A DNA stretch of 49,542 nucleotides from an uncultured Lactobacillus sp. GTDB taxonomy: Bacteria > Bacillota > Bacilli > Lactobacillales > Lactobacillaceae. The DNA lies in NCBI GenBank assembly GCA_947641735.1, contig CANRQR010000008.1:1-49542 (forward strand). Direction: 5' to 3'. Both the position numbers and the translations under genes were made by a program. The notes beneath the pieces are model-generated. The model did no database searches. It was not told where the DNA came from and saw nothing but the letters and a program-made list of their open reading frames with translations. The first letter of the stretch is position 1. Each line of letters starts with the position of its first letter. Below are positions 29,269 through 36,783 of the stretch, piece after piece.

Positions 29269-30113
29269 TTTTCTTCTCCACTCACAATTTTATTAATGTG
29301 TATTGCTAAATACATAATCTCTTCATTGTTTAGTTCATAATTATATTTTTCTAAAATATATTCCTTAATCTTCAAAGCACATTTATATGCTTCAATATCG
29401 CTATTTTTTATTACATTTAAAATTTCTTGGCTCAAATCTCCAAAACTAGATTGATCCTTTTTATACATCATAGCTTTCCAAAAGAATTTCAAGTGGACCG
29501 CAAAGCGGTTATAGTTCAAAGATTGGTAATCAATATTAATGTGAAAATAATATCTAACAATTTTAGTAATTGATTTGATAAAATCTACTGATTTACTAAA
29601 ATCACTAATATCATTTCCTAGCTCCCCACTAATGATATGTACTGCAATAAATCCAGCTTCGTCTTCTGGAAAACTCAAATCAAATTGAGCGTCTAACAAC
29701 TTTAAAGCCCATAAACCATATTGATATTCTTTTGGATAATAATTTTTTACTTCCCAAATAAATTTATTGTTTAAATACAATCCCTTCTTCGCTCTTTCTA
29801 CACTTGTAGCTAAGTGATCTGTCAAAGTTATATATACGCTATCAGCCAGTTCAATATTTTCTTCAAATTTCAATCTATCAACAATTTTTTGTGCAATTTG
29901 AAAGAAAATAGGATCTGTTTCATGAATTGTTTCTAATAGCAGTTTTCTTTGATTGTCAGACAAGGGTGTGAAAATTTTATATATTTTTTGTTTATCAAAC
30001 TCATCCCCCGCTTTTTTTCCATAAGCAATTCCTTTACCAAGTGCAATTATCTCCTCATGCTCTTGGTTTTCACTAATAACAGCACTATTATTTAAAACTC
30101 TTATTATTTTCAT
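29265..30113 (-). CDS. bglG: BglG/LicT-type transcriptional antiterminator
   Basis: A 282-residue antiterminator. The N-terminal RNA-binding CAT domain (about 1-58: IIRVLNNSAVISENQEHEEIIALGKGIAYGKK) is followed by two PTS regulation domains with conserved histidines in ITLTDHLATS, AGFIAVHI and MYLAIHINK. It has a strong AGGAGG site. A RAT sequence overlapping a terminator lies immediately upstream (30140-30203), so the protein should control its own operon: unphosphorylated by the PTS in the presence of substrate, it binds RAT and blocks termination. Confidence 0.93.
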   Translation of the reverse strand: MKIIRVLNNSAVISENQEHEEIIALGKGIAYGKKAGDEFDKQKIYKIFTPLSDNQRKLLLETIHETDPIFFQIAQKIVDRLKFEENIELADSVYITLTDHLATSVERAKKGLYLNNKFIWEVKNYYPKEYQYGLWALKLLDAQFDLSFPEDEAGFIAVHIISGELGNDISDFSKSVDFIKSITKIVRYYFHINIDYQSLNYNRFAVHLKFFWKAMMYKKDQSSFGDLSQEILNVIKNSDIEAYKCALKIKEYILEKYNYELNNEEIMYLAIHINKIVSGEEK

Positions 30114-30139
30114 CGTGCCTCCTTAAACATACAAAAAAG

Positions 30140-30174
30140 CCCACTTATCCCTTCTTAAACTAGAGACAAGTGGG
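30140..30174 (-). terminator. Conditional terminator in the bgl operon leader
   Basis: On the minus strand CCCACTTGTCTCT pairs with AGGGATAAGTGGG (13 bp with G-U pairs), followed by CTTTTTTG. It ends 27 bases before the bglG start codon and overlaps the 3' end of the RAT element, the classical arrangement for antitermination. Confidence 0.88.
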
Positions 30175-30203
30175 TTTTGTGCAAAATATTGTTACAATCT
30201 CAC
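30170..30203 (-). promoter_or_regulatory. RAT (ribonucleic antiterminator) element for BglG
   Basis: On the minus strand the 34-base element begins GTGAGATTGTAACAAT and ends TTTTGCACAAAACCCAC. It resembles the RAT consensus of the BglG/LicT family (GGATTGTTACTG...GGCAAAACC). Its 3' part is the 5' arm of the terminator stem, so the two structures are mutually exclusive. Confidence 0.85.
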
Positions 30204-30224
30204 TTTATTCACTTTTCAACTATA

Positions 30225-30238
30225 TGATATCGCTTTCT
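30225..30238 (-). promoter_or_regulatory. cre site upstream of the bgl operon
   Basis: On the minus strand AGAAAGCGATATCA matches TGWAANCGNTNWCA at 13 of 14 positions. It lies upstream of the RAT-terminator leader, in the expected promoter region, so carbon catabolite repression by CcpA is likely. Confidence 0.75.
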
Positions 30239-30252
30239 TTATTATTCAATAC

Positions 30253-30933
30253 TTAATTACCTTTTTTCAAGCTCAAACGTCCATCTAACATTTCATAAAT
30301 CTTATCCGAATACTTATTCAGTCTTAAATCATGGGTAACTAAAATAATAGCCTTTTCTTTTTGTTTAGCTAAAGTCTTAAATAGTTTTCCCACTTCTTCA
30401 ACCTTTTCACTATCTAATGAAGCAGTAGGTTCATCAGCTAAAATAATGGCTGGATCGGCATATAATGCTCTCGCAATTGCCACTCTTTGCTGCTGCCCAC
30501 CTGACAATTCCTTAGGATATTTATTTACCAGTTGAGAAATTCCTAATTCATCTAGCAATCCATCAAGCGCTTCTTTACTTAGATTGCCGGTCTTTTTAAC
30601 CTTATCTACTAAGATGAACTGTTCCCGAACAGTCAAATAAGGAACTAAATTATAAGCCTGTAAGACAAAGCCAATTTTATCTAGACGCAGTGCATCAGCT
30701 TGTTTAGGAGAATAGTTAGTTACGTTATCTCCTCCAATAAATACTTCACCAGAAGTAGGCTTTTGCAGTGCTCCTGCAATTGTTAGGAAAGTACTCTTTC
30801 CCGCGCCAGAAGGTCCTTCAATTAAGACAACTTCACCTTTTTGAGCTTCAAAGTTTATATTTTTTAGAGCATTAACCTTGGCATCTCCTTGACCATAAGA
30901 TTTGCTTACATCTTTTAATTCAATTACTGACAT
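30253..30933 (-). CDS. hrtA: ABC transporter ATP-binding protein, probable heme exporter HrtA
   Basis: A 226-residue MacB/LolD-type ATPase with Walker A GPSGAGKST, signature LSGGQQQR and Walker B AIILADEPTASLD. It is third in the order regulator-permease-ATPase, the order of hrtRBA in Lactococcus lactis, where HrtBA expels excess heme. GGGAGG precedes the ATG. The heme assignment rests on the operon, the operators and HrtR features rather than on the ATPase itself. A lipid or antimicrobial peptide exporter is the alternative. Confidence 0.75.
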   Translation of the reverse strand: MSVIELKDVSKSYGQGDAKVNALKNINFEAQKGEVVLIEGPSGAGKSTFLTIAGALQKPTSGEVFIGGDNVTNYSPKQADALRLDKIGFVLQAYNLVPYLTVREQFILVDKVKKTGNLSKEALDGLLDELGISQLVNKYPKELSGGQQQRVAIARALYADPAIILADEPTASLDSEKVEEVGKLFKTLAKQKEKAIILVTHDLRLNKYSDKIYEMLDGRLSLKKGN

Positions 30934-30947
30934 ATAACTTTCCTCCC

Positions 30948-32000
30948 TTACACAGCCTTTGAAGGGTCAACTTTAAGAATTGAACGAATTGGAATTAATC
31001 CACCGATTGCTCCCATTAAAATCATCCCTACAAATGTTGAAATCATGATCCATGGGGCAAAATCAATTGGTACAGTAGCTGGCATTACGCTAACAGTCAG
31101 CAACATCAAAAGATATGCTAAAACCGTACCCAAAATTACTAAAATTAATGATTGACTAAGAGTAGCACCAATTAAAGTCTTGCTTGGGATACCTTGTGCT
31201 CTTAAAACAGCATAATTTGGCATTTTTTGAATAGTTAAAATGTATAAAAATACTGCAATCACAATCAACGAAATTACGAATAGAAAACCAATCATTAATT
31301 CAAAAGTTGAGTTTTGGGCTGTATAACCAGGTAATTTATTAACAAAAGTCTGCTTATCGTAAGATCTAACATTCTTAGCTTTAAAATCTAAGTTTTTCTT
31401 AGAAATAATTCCAGAAGCTTCTACATTCAGAGCCATTGGTCTTAGTTTCTTCCATGCTGCCATCGTACCATAAGCAATTGGCGCAATATTAATCTTGGCA
31501 TTTTTTAAGAAACCAACGATTTTATACTTTTGATTGCTACCATTTAGGGTTACTTTATCACCTAAGCGGTAACCTCTATTCCAGAGAATTTGATCAACAG
31601 CTATTTCGTCATTATGCTTTGCTTTACGACCAGAAACTACTTCTAAATCTTTATAGATGTACTCATCTTTATTCAATCCAATAAATTGAGCTGAAACTGT
31701 TTGATGTTTCTTTTCTTTCATTACAATTGGAACTATCCCGATATAGCTATCATTCTTTGTCTTTTTAAAATCTTTTAGATTTTCTTTGGTTAGCAGAGAC
31801 TGACTTAAACTTACATTCGAATTGTCATTCAAAACAACCGATTGAGTTTGCCAGCTATTAACTGCTTGTGTATTTTCTGAAGCTAGACCTACTGACAATG
31901 ATGACAGCATAAAAATTAAATATGCAATTAAAAAAATCATCAATGTAATTAAGCCGTACCGGAACTTCTCGTATTTTATTTCTTTTAGAGCTAAAAACAT
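30948..32000 (-). CDS. hrtB: FtsX/MacB-type ABC permease, probable heme exporter HrtB
   Basis: A 350-residue permease with one membrane segment near the N-terminus (about 14-36), an extracytoplasmic domain (about 40-225) and three C-terminal segments (about 232-255, 277-302 and 312-338). The N-terminus MFLALKEIKYEKFRYGLI resembles HrtB proteins of S. aureus and L. lactis from memory. Four-segment MacB-type permeases of 350 residues paired with a separate ATPase fit heme efflux pump HrtBA. Its ribosome binding site overlaps the end of hrtR, indicating coupled expression. Confidence 0.78.
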   Translation of the reverse strand: MFLALKEIKYEKFRYGLITLMIFLIAYLIFMLSSLSVGLASENTQAVNSWQTQSVVLNDNSNVSLSQSLLTKENLKDFKKTKNDSYIGIVPIVMKEKKHQTVSAQFIGLNKDEYIYKDLEVVSGRKAKHNDEIAVDQILWNRGYRLGDKVTLNGSNQKYKIVGFLKNAKINIAPIAYGTMAAWKKLRPMALNVEASGIISKKNLDFKAKNVRSYDKQTFVNKLPGYTAQNSTFELMIGFLFVISLIVIAVFLYILTIQKMPNYAVLRAQGIPSKTLIGATLSQSLILVILGTVLAYLLMLLTVSVMPATVPIDFAPWIMISTFVGMILMGAIGGLIPIRSILKVDPSKAV

Positions 32001-32006
32001 TTTTGC

Positions 32007-32528
32007 CTACTTCCTTTGTAATAAACACAAACTTTCATGGTATCTTTTTAGAATTTTTTCTTTATTCTCTTTATCAAATAAAGCTAAATCTATTGCTTCA
32101 TGAGTTAAAACCATGGCAGCCCAGACTTGAGAGTCGAGATTAAGAAAAGCATCCTTCTGCTTTTTATCATCTCCAAGAAAAGCTTGATTCTGACTAAGAT
32201 GTAGTTTGATTAGATCAAAATAGATACTATTCTCAGTCTGATTAATAAAATCAACTGTCATCTTATAAAAAGCTTCAGGGTCAAACTCTCTCAACCTTGC
32301 TGGAGGTCCCATATGGACGTCTTTCATCGCAAGACTATAGAGATAAATATATGAATCTTTCAAATCACCAAAATACTTATAAAATGCTCCTCTAGCAATC
32401 CCCGCATCCTTTACAATGCGTGCAACTTGCGCTTTAGCTAAGGGATAAGTACTAAATTCTTTTAAAAGCGCTCCTTCAATCTTTTGTTTCTTTTCATCCG
32501 AAAGATTTATAAAAGTTTCACTAACCAT
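32007..32528 (-). CDS. hrtR: TetR family regulator, probable heme sensor HrtR
   Basis: A 173-residue TetR repressor with the helix-turn-helix AQVARIVKDAGIARGAFYKYF (about 33-53). In L. lactis HrtR, heme is held by His72 and His149; here His72 is at the identical position (KDVHMGPP) and His143 (LTHEAIDLAL) could be the second ligand. It is the first gene of an hrtRBA-like operon and is preceded by two 15-base palindromes that resemble the lactococcal HrtR operator. The expected behaviour is autorepression relieved by heme. Confidence 0.8.
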   Translation of the reverse strand: MVSETFINLSDEKKQKIEGALLKEFSTYPLAKAQVARIVKDAGIARGAFYKYFGDLKDSYIYLYSLAMKDVHMGPPARLREFDPEAFYKMTVDFINQTENSIYFDLIKLHLSQNQAFLGDDKKQKDAFLNLDSQVWAAMVLTHEAIDLALFDKENKEKILKRYHESLCLLQRK

Positions 32529-32541
32529 GCCTTCCCTCCTT

Positions 32542-32556
32542 GTGACACTGTGTCAC
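32542..32556. promoter_or_regulatory. HrtR operator 1 (perfect 15-base palindrome)
   Basis: GTGACAC-T-GTGTCAC is a perfect 7-bp inverted repeat, 14 bases upstream of the hrtR start codon. As I recall it, the lactococcal HrtR operator is a 15-base palindrome with the same GACAC/GTGTC core. Confidence 0.8.
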
Positions 32557-32571
32557 TTTCGATGTGTCTTA

Positions 32572-32600
32572 AGTCTATTCCTAAAGTGACACCGTGTCAA
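32572..32600 (-). promoter_or_regulatory. hrtRBA promoter with embedded operator 2
   Basis: On the minus strand -35 TTGACA (32600-32595), a 17-base spacer and -10 TAGACT (32577-32572). The second palindrome (TTGACAC-G-GTGTCAC, 32586-32600, one mismatch) includes the -35 box, so a bound repressor would block RNA polymerase directly. Confidence 0.75.
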
Positions 32601-32618
32601 CATATAGATATAAAAAAT

Positions 32619-32649
32619 GCTTAATTTCGATAAAATATCAAAATTAAGC
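32619..32649 (-). terminator. Terminator of the histidine phosphatase pair
   Basis: On the minus strand GCTTAATTT pairs with AAATTAAGC around a 13-base loop, followed by ATTTTTT. It lies 10 bases after the stop codon of the second phosphatase gene. Confidence 0.75.
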
Positions 32650-32659
32650 CTTAAAATTA

Positions 32660-33259
32660 TTATGCTAAGACGCGGTTATAGTAAACCAAAGTTCCATATT
32701 CTTTATTAATGTCTAATTCAGCTAGACCGCAATTCTGCATTTGGTCAAAATACTTAATATCGCCATTAGTTAAAAAATGAGCACAAATCATCCGACTTAC
32801 TACACCATGACAAACTACCAAAACTGTATCATTAGCATGTTCTTTATATAAATCGTCAAAAAATGCAGCAATTCTTTTTCTAAAATCTTCACGCTTTTCT
32901 ACATCTGAAGCATACTTATAAATATTATCGTTAATTAGTTCTTTGCTATTAAAAGCATCTGGATGCTTTTTACGATATTCTAAAGAAGATTTTCCATCCC
33001 AAGAACCATAACTTAGTTCTTCAATTCGCTTATCGGTTATTATTGGGGTCTTATCCCCCACAAAAATCCTTGCAGTTTGCTGCGCTCTCTTTAATGGACT
33101 TGCATATACTGCATCAAATTGACTAGGATCAAAATTCTTAGCAGCTTTTTCTGCGTAAGCGCGCCCTTCTTTACTTAAATCAGGATCAACATTTGATCCT
33201 TGAATCATTCCTTGCTTATTTAATTCAGTAGTTCCATGACGTAAAATTACTACTCGCAT
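32660..33259 (-). CDS. Histidine phosphatase family protein (phosphoglycerate mutase-like)
   Basis: A 199-residue branch 1 histidine phosphatase. The catalytic RHG motif is at the N-terminus (VILRHGTTELN), followed by VYASPLKRAQQTARIF, ELSYGSWDGKS with the acid/base Glu, and the second histidine in VVCHGVVSR. It lies 6 bases after a paralogue of 211 residues, a tandem duplication. Small proteins of this type act on varied phosphomonoesters, so the name phosphoglycerate mutase should not be taken literally. Confidence 0.87.
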   Translation of the reverse strand: MRVVILRHGTTELNKQGMIQGSNVDPDLSKEGRAYAEKAAKNFDPSQFDAVYASPLKRAQQTARIFVGDKTPIITDKRIEELSYGSWDGKSSLEYRKKHPDAFNSKELINDNIYKYASDVEKREDFRKRIAAFFDDLYKEHANDTVLVVCHGVVSRMICAHFLTNGDIKYFDQMQNCGLAELDINKEYGTLVYYNRVLA

Positions 33260-33265
33260 AACATA

Positions 33266-33892
33266 TTACCTCTTAATTCCGTAATACAAGGGTTCCGTCC
33301 GATTAAAGGTCATTAATCTTGGTCGCTCAATATCATTTTTTTCAAAATGAAGTTCAGTAAAACTAACATTTCTTACTGTCATTACATCTTCAATTTTTAG
33401 TTTAAACCATCTAGCTATTAAACTCCTAATCACAAATCCGTGACAAACAATCATAATCGTCTTGTCATTAGCATCGGGTTGAATCTCAGATAAAAATTCT
33501 TCAACTCGATCTGCTACTTGACTAAAAGTTTCACCGTTTTCAGCATATTCTGCATATTTACTATTAATAGTTCCTAAATCATCGAAGGCATCAGGATATT
33601 TTATCTTAAGCTCTTCGGCATGTTGTCCTTCCCAAGAACCAAAATCCATTTCTCTAAGTCGATCATCAGTAATTATGTCTTTTTGAAAATCAGTTAAAAT
33701 TTGAGCTGTTCTTTTAGCTCTAATTAATGGGCTTGCATATACTCGATCAAGTTTACTATTGTCAATTAACTTACTCACTTCTTCAACTTGCTTAACACCA
33801 GTTTGACTCAAATTAGGGTTACTTATGCCTCCAGAAATTATGTCTGAAGTATTATGTTCGCTTACTCCGTGTCTTACTAATAGCAGATCCAT
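33266..33892 (-). CDS. Histidine phosphatase family protein (first of tandem pair)
   Basis: A 208-residue histidine phosphatase with LLVRHGVSEHN at the N-terminus, VYASPLIRAKRTAQI, EMDFGSWEGQ and IVCHGFVIRS. The ATG at 33892 is preferred over an in-frame GTG at 33901, because AAAGGA lies about 11 bases before the ATG but only 2 before the GTG. It is a paralogue of the next gene and probably cotranscribed with it. The substrate is unknown. Confidence 0.85.
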   Translation of the reverse strand: MDLLLVRHGVSEHNTSDIISGGISNPNLSQTGVKQVEEVSKLIDNSKLDRVYASPLIRAKRTAQILTDFQKDIITDDRLREMDFGSWEGQHAEELKIKYPDAFDDLGTINSKYAEYAENGETFSQVADRVEEFLSEIQPDANDKTIMIVCHGFVIRSLIARWFKLKIEDVMTVRNVSFTELHFEKNDIERPRLMTFNRTEPLYYGIKR

Positions 33893-34013
33893 ATAATTCA
33901 CAATCCTTTATATTTTATCCAAGAAAATATTATACTAAAAATTTATTAAGCTACTAAATTATCTCACATGTCAGACTATAATAAAGTTAGACAAAAAGAA
34001 AGTAGGCATTAAT

Positions 34014-34763
34014 ATGGCAACAATTACACTTGAGCGTGATGGATTACAATTAGTTGGAACTCGGGAAGAACCTTTCGGAGAAATATATGACATGGCAATC
34101 ATTTTTCATGGTTTTACCGCTAACCGTAATACTTCTTTGCTAAAAGAAATTGCTAACAGTCTTCGTGATGAAAATATTGCTAGTGTTCGCTTTGATTTTA
34201 ATGGCCATGGTGATTCAGATGGTAAATTTGAAAATATGACTGTTTTAAATGAAATTGAAGATGCAAATGCCATTTTAAATTACGTTAAAACAGATCCGCA
34301 TGTACGTAATATTTATCTAGTCGGCCATTCTCAAGGTGGTGTCGTTGCTTCAATGTTAGCTGGGCTTTATCCTGATCTGATAAAAAAGGTAGTACTGCTA
34401 GCACCAGCTGCCACTTTAAAAAGTGATGCTCTTGAAGGTAATACACAAGGAGTTACCTATAATCCAGACCATATCCCAGACCGCCTTCCTTTTAAAGATT
34501 TAACCCTAGGCGGATTTTATTTACGCATTGCTCAACAATTGCCTATTTATGAAGTATCTGCTCAATTTACTAAACCTGTCTGTTTAATCCACGGTACAGA
34601 TGATACCGTTGTTTCCCCTAATGCCTCAAAGAAATACGATCAAATTTATCAAAACAGCACTTTACACTTAATCGAAGGTGCAGACCATTGTTTTAGTGAT
34701 AGCTATCAAAAAAATGCTGTTAATTTAACAACAGATTTTTTACAGAATAATAATGCGTTTTAA
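34014..34763 (+). CDS. Cinnamoyl (feruloyl) esterase, alpha/beta hydrolase
   Basis: A 249-residue serine esterase with the nucleophile elbow GHSQGG (Ser106), Asp197 in HGTDDTVV and His225 in GADHCFS. The oxyanion-side loop is HGFTAN. From memory the sequence is near-identical to LJ0536 of L. johnsonii, a structurally characterised enzyme that frees ferulic and other hydroxycinnamic acids from chlorogenic acid and plant fibre esters. The insertion between strands 6 and 7 (about 132-180) forms the aromatic-substrate lid. It is monocistronic, with a TATAAT -10 upstream (33978-33983) and no clear -35. Confidence 0.95.
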   Translation: MATITLERDGLQLVGTREEPFGEIYDMAIIFHGFTANRNTSLLKEIANSLRDENIASVRFDFNGHGDSDGKFENMTVLNEIEDANAILNYVKTDPHVRNIYLVGHSQGGVVASMLAGLYPDLIKKVVLLAPAATLKSDALEGNTQGVTYNPDHIPDRLPFKDLTLGGFYLRIAQQLPIYEVSAQFTKPVCLIHGTDDTVVSPNASKKYDQIYQNSTLHLIEGADHCFSDSYQKNAVNLTTDFLQNNNAF

Positions 34764-34772
34764 TTTATATAG

Positions 34773-34804
34773 AAAAAGAGAAATCGTCTGATTTCTCTTT
34801 TTTT
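34773..34804. terminator. Bidirectional terminator between esterase and yaaA
   Basis: A stem AAAAAGAGAAATC with GATTTCTCTTTTT and a 4-base loop, with T runs in both directions, between convergent genes. Confidence 0.9.
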
Positions 34805-35563
34805 CTACAATTTCTTAAATATATAATTTTCCTTTGTGGAATCTGCTGCTGAAAAAACATAGCCAAAATCAGAAAATTCTTTTAAATCTTCCGGTCTATT
34901 AATTCCTTCTTTGGCCGCAAAGCGAACCATCTCTCCTCGCGCCATCTTAGCATGTGTAGCACTTTGTCTCCATTTTCCGTTTTTATTTTCCAAAAACTTA
35001 ATTGTAATCATTTTTTGACTATCCTTTAAATATGGAGAAATCAAACGCGAATATTCTAAAGACGCTAAGTTAATAACTGTATCTGTATCGGCAAAAAGCT
35101 CTTGATACGGAAGATCTTTCCAAAAGTTATAGAGACTGTAGTATTTAAAGCCAGTCATTTGAGTTTTTAATTCCAAACGATAGGGAATTATCCCATCAAA
35201 AGGTCTCAAAATACCGTAAAAGCCTGACAAAATACGCAAATGATCTTGAAGATAGTCTAATCCTTCTTGCGGTAAAACATCCCCAGCTAAATACTGATAT
35301 TGAATTCCTGAAAAAGCTAAAAGTGCTGGGGTTAAGTTAGAATCAAGTTCACTTGTTACAAGATTATGTTGATTTGTACGAACAATGTTATCATTCGCCT
35401 TCCATAAGTCTTGTAACTGGTTAAAACTTTTTGTTTTTAAAAAGTCTAATAGCTCCTGAGTCTTATCTAAAAAAGCAGGCTCTGATTTAACCAAAAAAGT
35501 ATCTTGATCAACTCTCATCTTTTTAGCTGGAGCAATAATTATTTTTATATTATTATCTGACAT
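34805..35563 (-). CDS. yaaA: YaaA family peroxide stress protein
   Basis: A 252-residue DUF328/YaaA protein with the family start IKIIIAPAKKM and the segments LSGFYGILRPFDGIIPYRLE and GEMVRFAAKEG. E. coli YaaA limits iron-driven oxidative damage and binds DNA. The ATG at 35563 gives the conserved N-terminus; a longer in-frame start at 35587 would add MLYLSWLP and reach into the upstream gene. The start lies 11 bases inside the end of the preceding membrane protein gene, so the two are probably coupled. Confidence 0.88.
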   Translation of the reverse strand: MSDNNIKIIIAPAKKMRVDQDTFLVKSEPAFLDKTQELLDFLKTKSFNQLQDLWKANDNIVRTNQHNLVTSELDSNLTPALLAFSGIQYQYLAGDVLPQEGLDYLQDHLRILSGFYGILRPFDGIIPYRLELKTQMTGFKYYSLYNFWKDLPYQELFADTDTVINLASLEYSRLISPYLKDSQKMITIKFLENKNGKWRQSATHAKMARGEMVRFAAKEGINRPEDLKEFSDFGYVFSAADSTKENYIFKKL

Positions 35564-35912
35564 TGGCAACCACGATAAATAAAGCAATCAAGCTAATAAC
35601 TGCCAAAGCAGCAGAAGCAATTAGCTCTATCTTTCTTTTTTTCTTATCCTGCAAGCTAGCGGTAATATATCTAGCACTAGCAGCCACACTAATAAACAAG
35701 AACATAATAAATAGCCATAAAAATAGGCCAATAATATTAGGGAGTGCCCAGTAAATTTGTAAAGAAACTAGCACTGCTAAAACAAGCGTACTGATAATTA
35801 AGCCACGGAGAAAATTAACATTTTCATGTTTATGATAATGAAGCACAGTTTGGTAACCAAAATAAACAATGAAACCAATGGTAATATATAAAATAATATT
35901 AAAAATAATCAT
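35553..35912 (-). CDS. Small membrane protein of unknown function
   Basis: A 119-residue protein made of four membrane segments (about 2-20, 34-53, 57-80 and 95-117) with a Lys/Arg-rich loop before the last (QDKKKRKIE), placing that loop in the cytoplasm. No family is recognised. It overlaps yaaA by 11 bases and is probably cotranscribed with it. Confidence 0.7.
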   Translation of the reverse strand: MIIFNIILYITIGFIVYFGYQTVLHYHKHENVNFLRGLIISTLVLAVLVSLQIYWALPNIIGLFLWLFIMFLFISVAASARYITASLQDKKKRKIELIASAALAVISLIALFIVVANVR

Positions 35913-35962
35913 TTTTTGTCCCTTCTATAGTCCTCCCTAATTATACGTGAAACCATTTTGCT

Positions 35963-35991
35963 TTGCTTAAAATTTCTTTTCCACTTATAAT
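35963..35991 (+). promoter_or_regulatory. Promoter for the gene at 36027
   Basis: TTGCTT, a 17-base spacer and a perfect -10 TATAAT (35986-35991), 35 bases before the ATG. The ribosome binding site is GAAAG. Confidence 0.6.
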
Positions 35992-36026
35992 CAATCTTGA
36001 ATATGACATAGAAAGCGAATAGTAAA

Positions 36027-36716
36027 ATGAGTGAAAAAGAAGATTTAAATATTGGACTTGTATTGCAGTATCAAGTTGCTCCAAAAGGTGTAATTGATGC
36101 CGATGCTCTTGTACGTCATGCACGAGACTGCGGCTTTAGAGGCGTAAGTATCAAAGACGCTAATGATGAACAAATGGCAGACCTGCAAGCAGCTTGTCAA
36201 AAATATACAATTAAATTTTGTCAAAAAAGACCAGCAGAAAAATTAATTTCTCCTGATGTTCTAGCAAAATTAATCGCTGCTAGATTAGACGATATGAATA
36301 TCTATTTCGAAGTTGAATTAAACGCCGATGGATCAATTAAAGCCGAATCAGATCCTGCAATGAAAACTTTGCGTAATTGGATTAGTCGCTTTGGACATGC
36401 TTACTATGAAAGTCGGGCTGACCATGAGATAAAGGCAGATGAAGACAATGTTCATGTCTTTTATAATGCCATTGCTAAATATCAACGCTATGTTTTCATC
36501 CATATTCCACTTGAAGAAAGTATCGAATTAAAGCATGTTCCTCACGTTGAAGAGGCAGCTTGGATTGACACTAGAAATGAAGTGGAGTTCGAACAAGATG
36601 GAGACCATTTACGTATTAAACTTAACCGCCAAGAAGACGGTGAAGAATTTTCTGTCTACGGCTTGCGTCTACAGCTCCACCGCCCAGAAGATGATTTAGG
36701 TAAAACTGAATATTAA
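36027..36716 (+). CDS. Protein of unknown function, weakly fucosidase-like
   Basis: A 229-residue acidic soluble protein. The N-terminal half reads like the first part of a TIM-barrel-type protein (NIGLVLQYQVAPKGVIDADALVRHARDCGFRGVSI would fit strand-helix-strand). The C-terminal third (VPHVEEAAWIDTRNEVEFEQDGDHLRIKL) resembles the beta-sandwich end of GH29 alpha-fucosidases, and homologues are sometimes labelled that way. It is far too short for GH29 and shows no convincing catalytic motif, so I would not call it a fucosidase. It is monocistronic. Confidence 0.65.
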   Translation: MSEKEDLNIGLVLQYQVAPKGVIDADALVRHARDCGFRGVSIKDANDEQMADLQAACQKYTIKFCQKRPAEKLISPDVLAKLIAARLDDMNIYFEVELNADGSIKAESDPAMKTLRNWISRFGHAYYESRADHEIKADEDNVHVFYNAIAKYQRYVFIHIPLEESIELKHVPHVEEAAWIDTRNEVEFEQDGDHLRIKLNRQEDGEEFSVYGLRLQLHRPEDDLGKTEY

Positions 36717-36720
36717 AAAC

Positions 36721-36751
36721 AAAGAAGATATCAAAGTAACTTTTGCTAAGA
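36721..36751. terminator. Bidirectional terminator after the 36027 gene
   Basis: AAAGAAGATATC pairs with GATATCTTCTTT around a 7-base loop, with T runs on both strands, between convergent genes. Confidence 0.88.
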
Positions 36752-36783
36752 TATCTTCTTTTTATATATTATTTATTATCTTT

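Noticed and set aside
30253-32000. Bacitracin or antimicrobial-peptide resistance ABC system
   Set aside because: Those permeases are usually about 600 residues with ten membrane segments and pair with a two-component system; here the permease has four segments and pairs with a TetR regulator.
35945-35955. ACGTGAAACC as a parS site
   Set aside because: The left half of the palindrome is absent (11 of 16 matches).
36011-36024. AGAAAGCGAATAGT as a cre site
   Set aside because: It matches only 10 of 14 positions and lies at the ribosome binding site of the 36027 gene.
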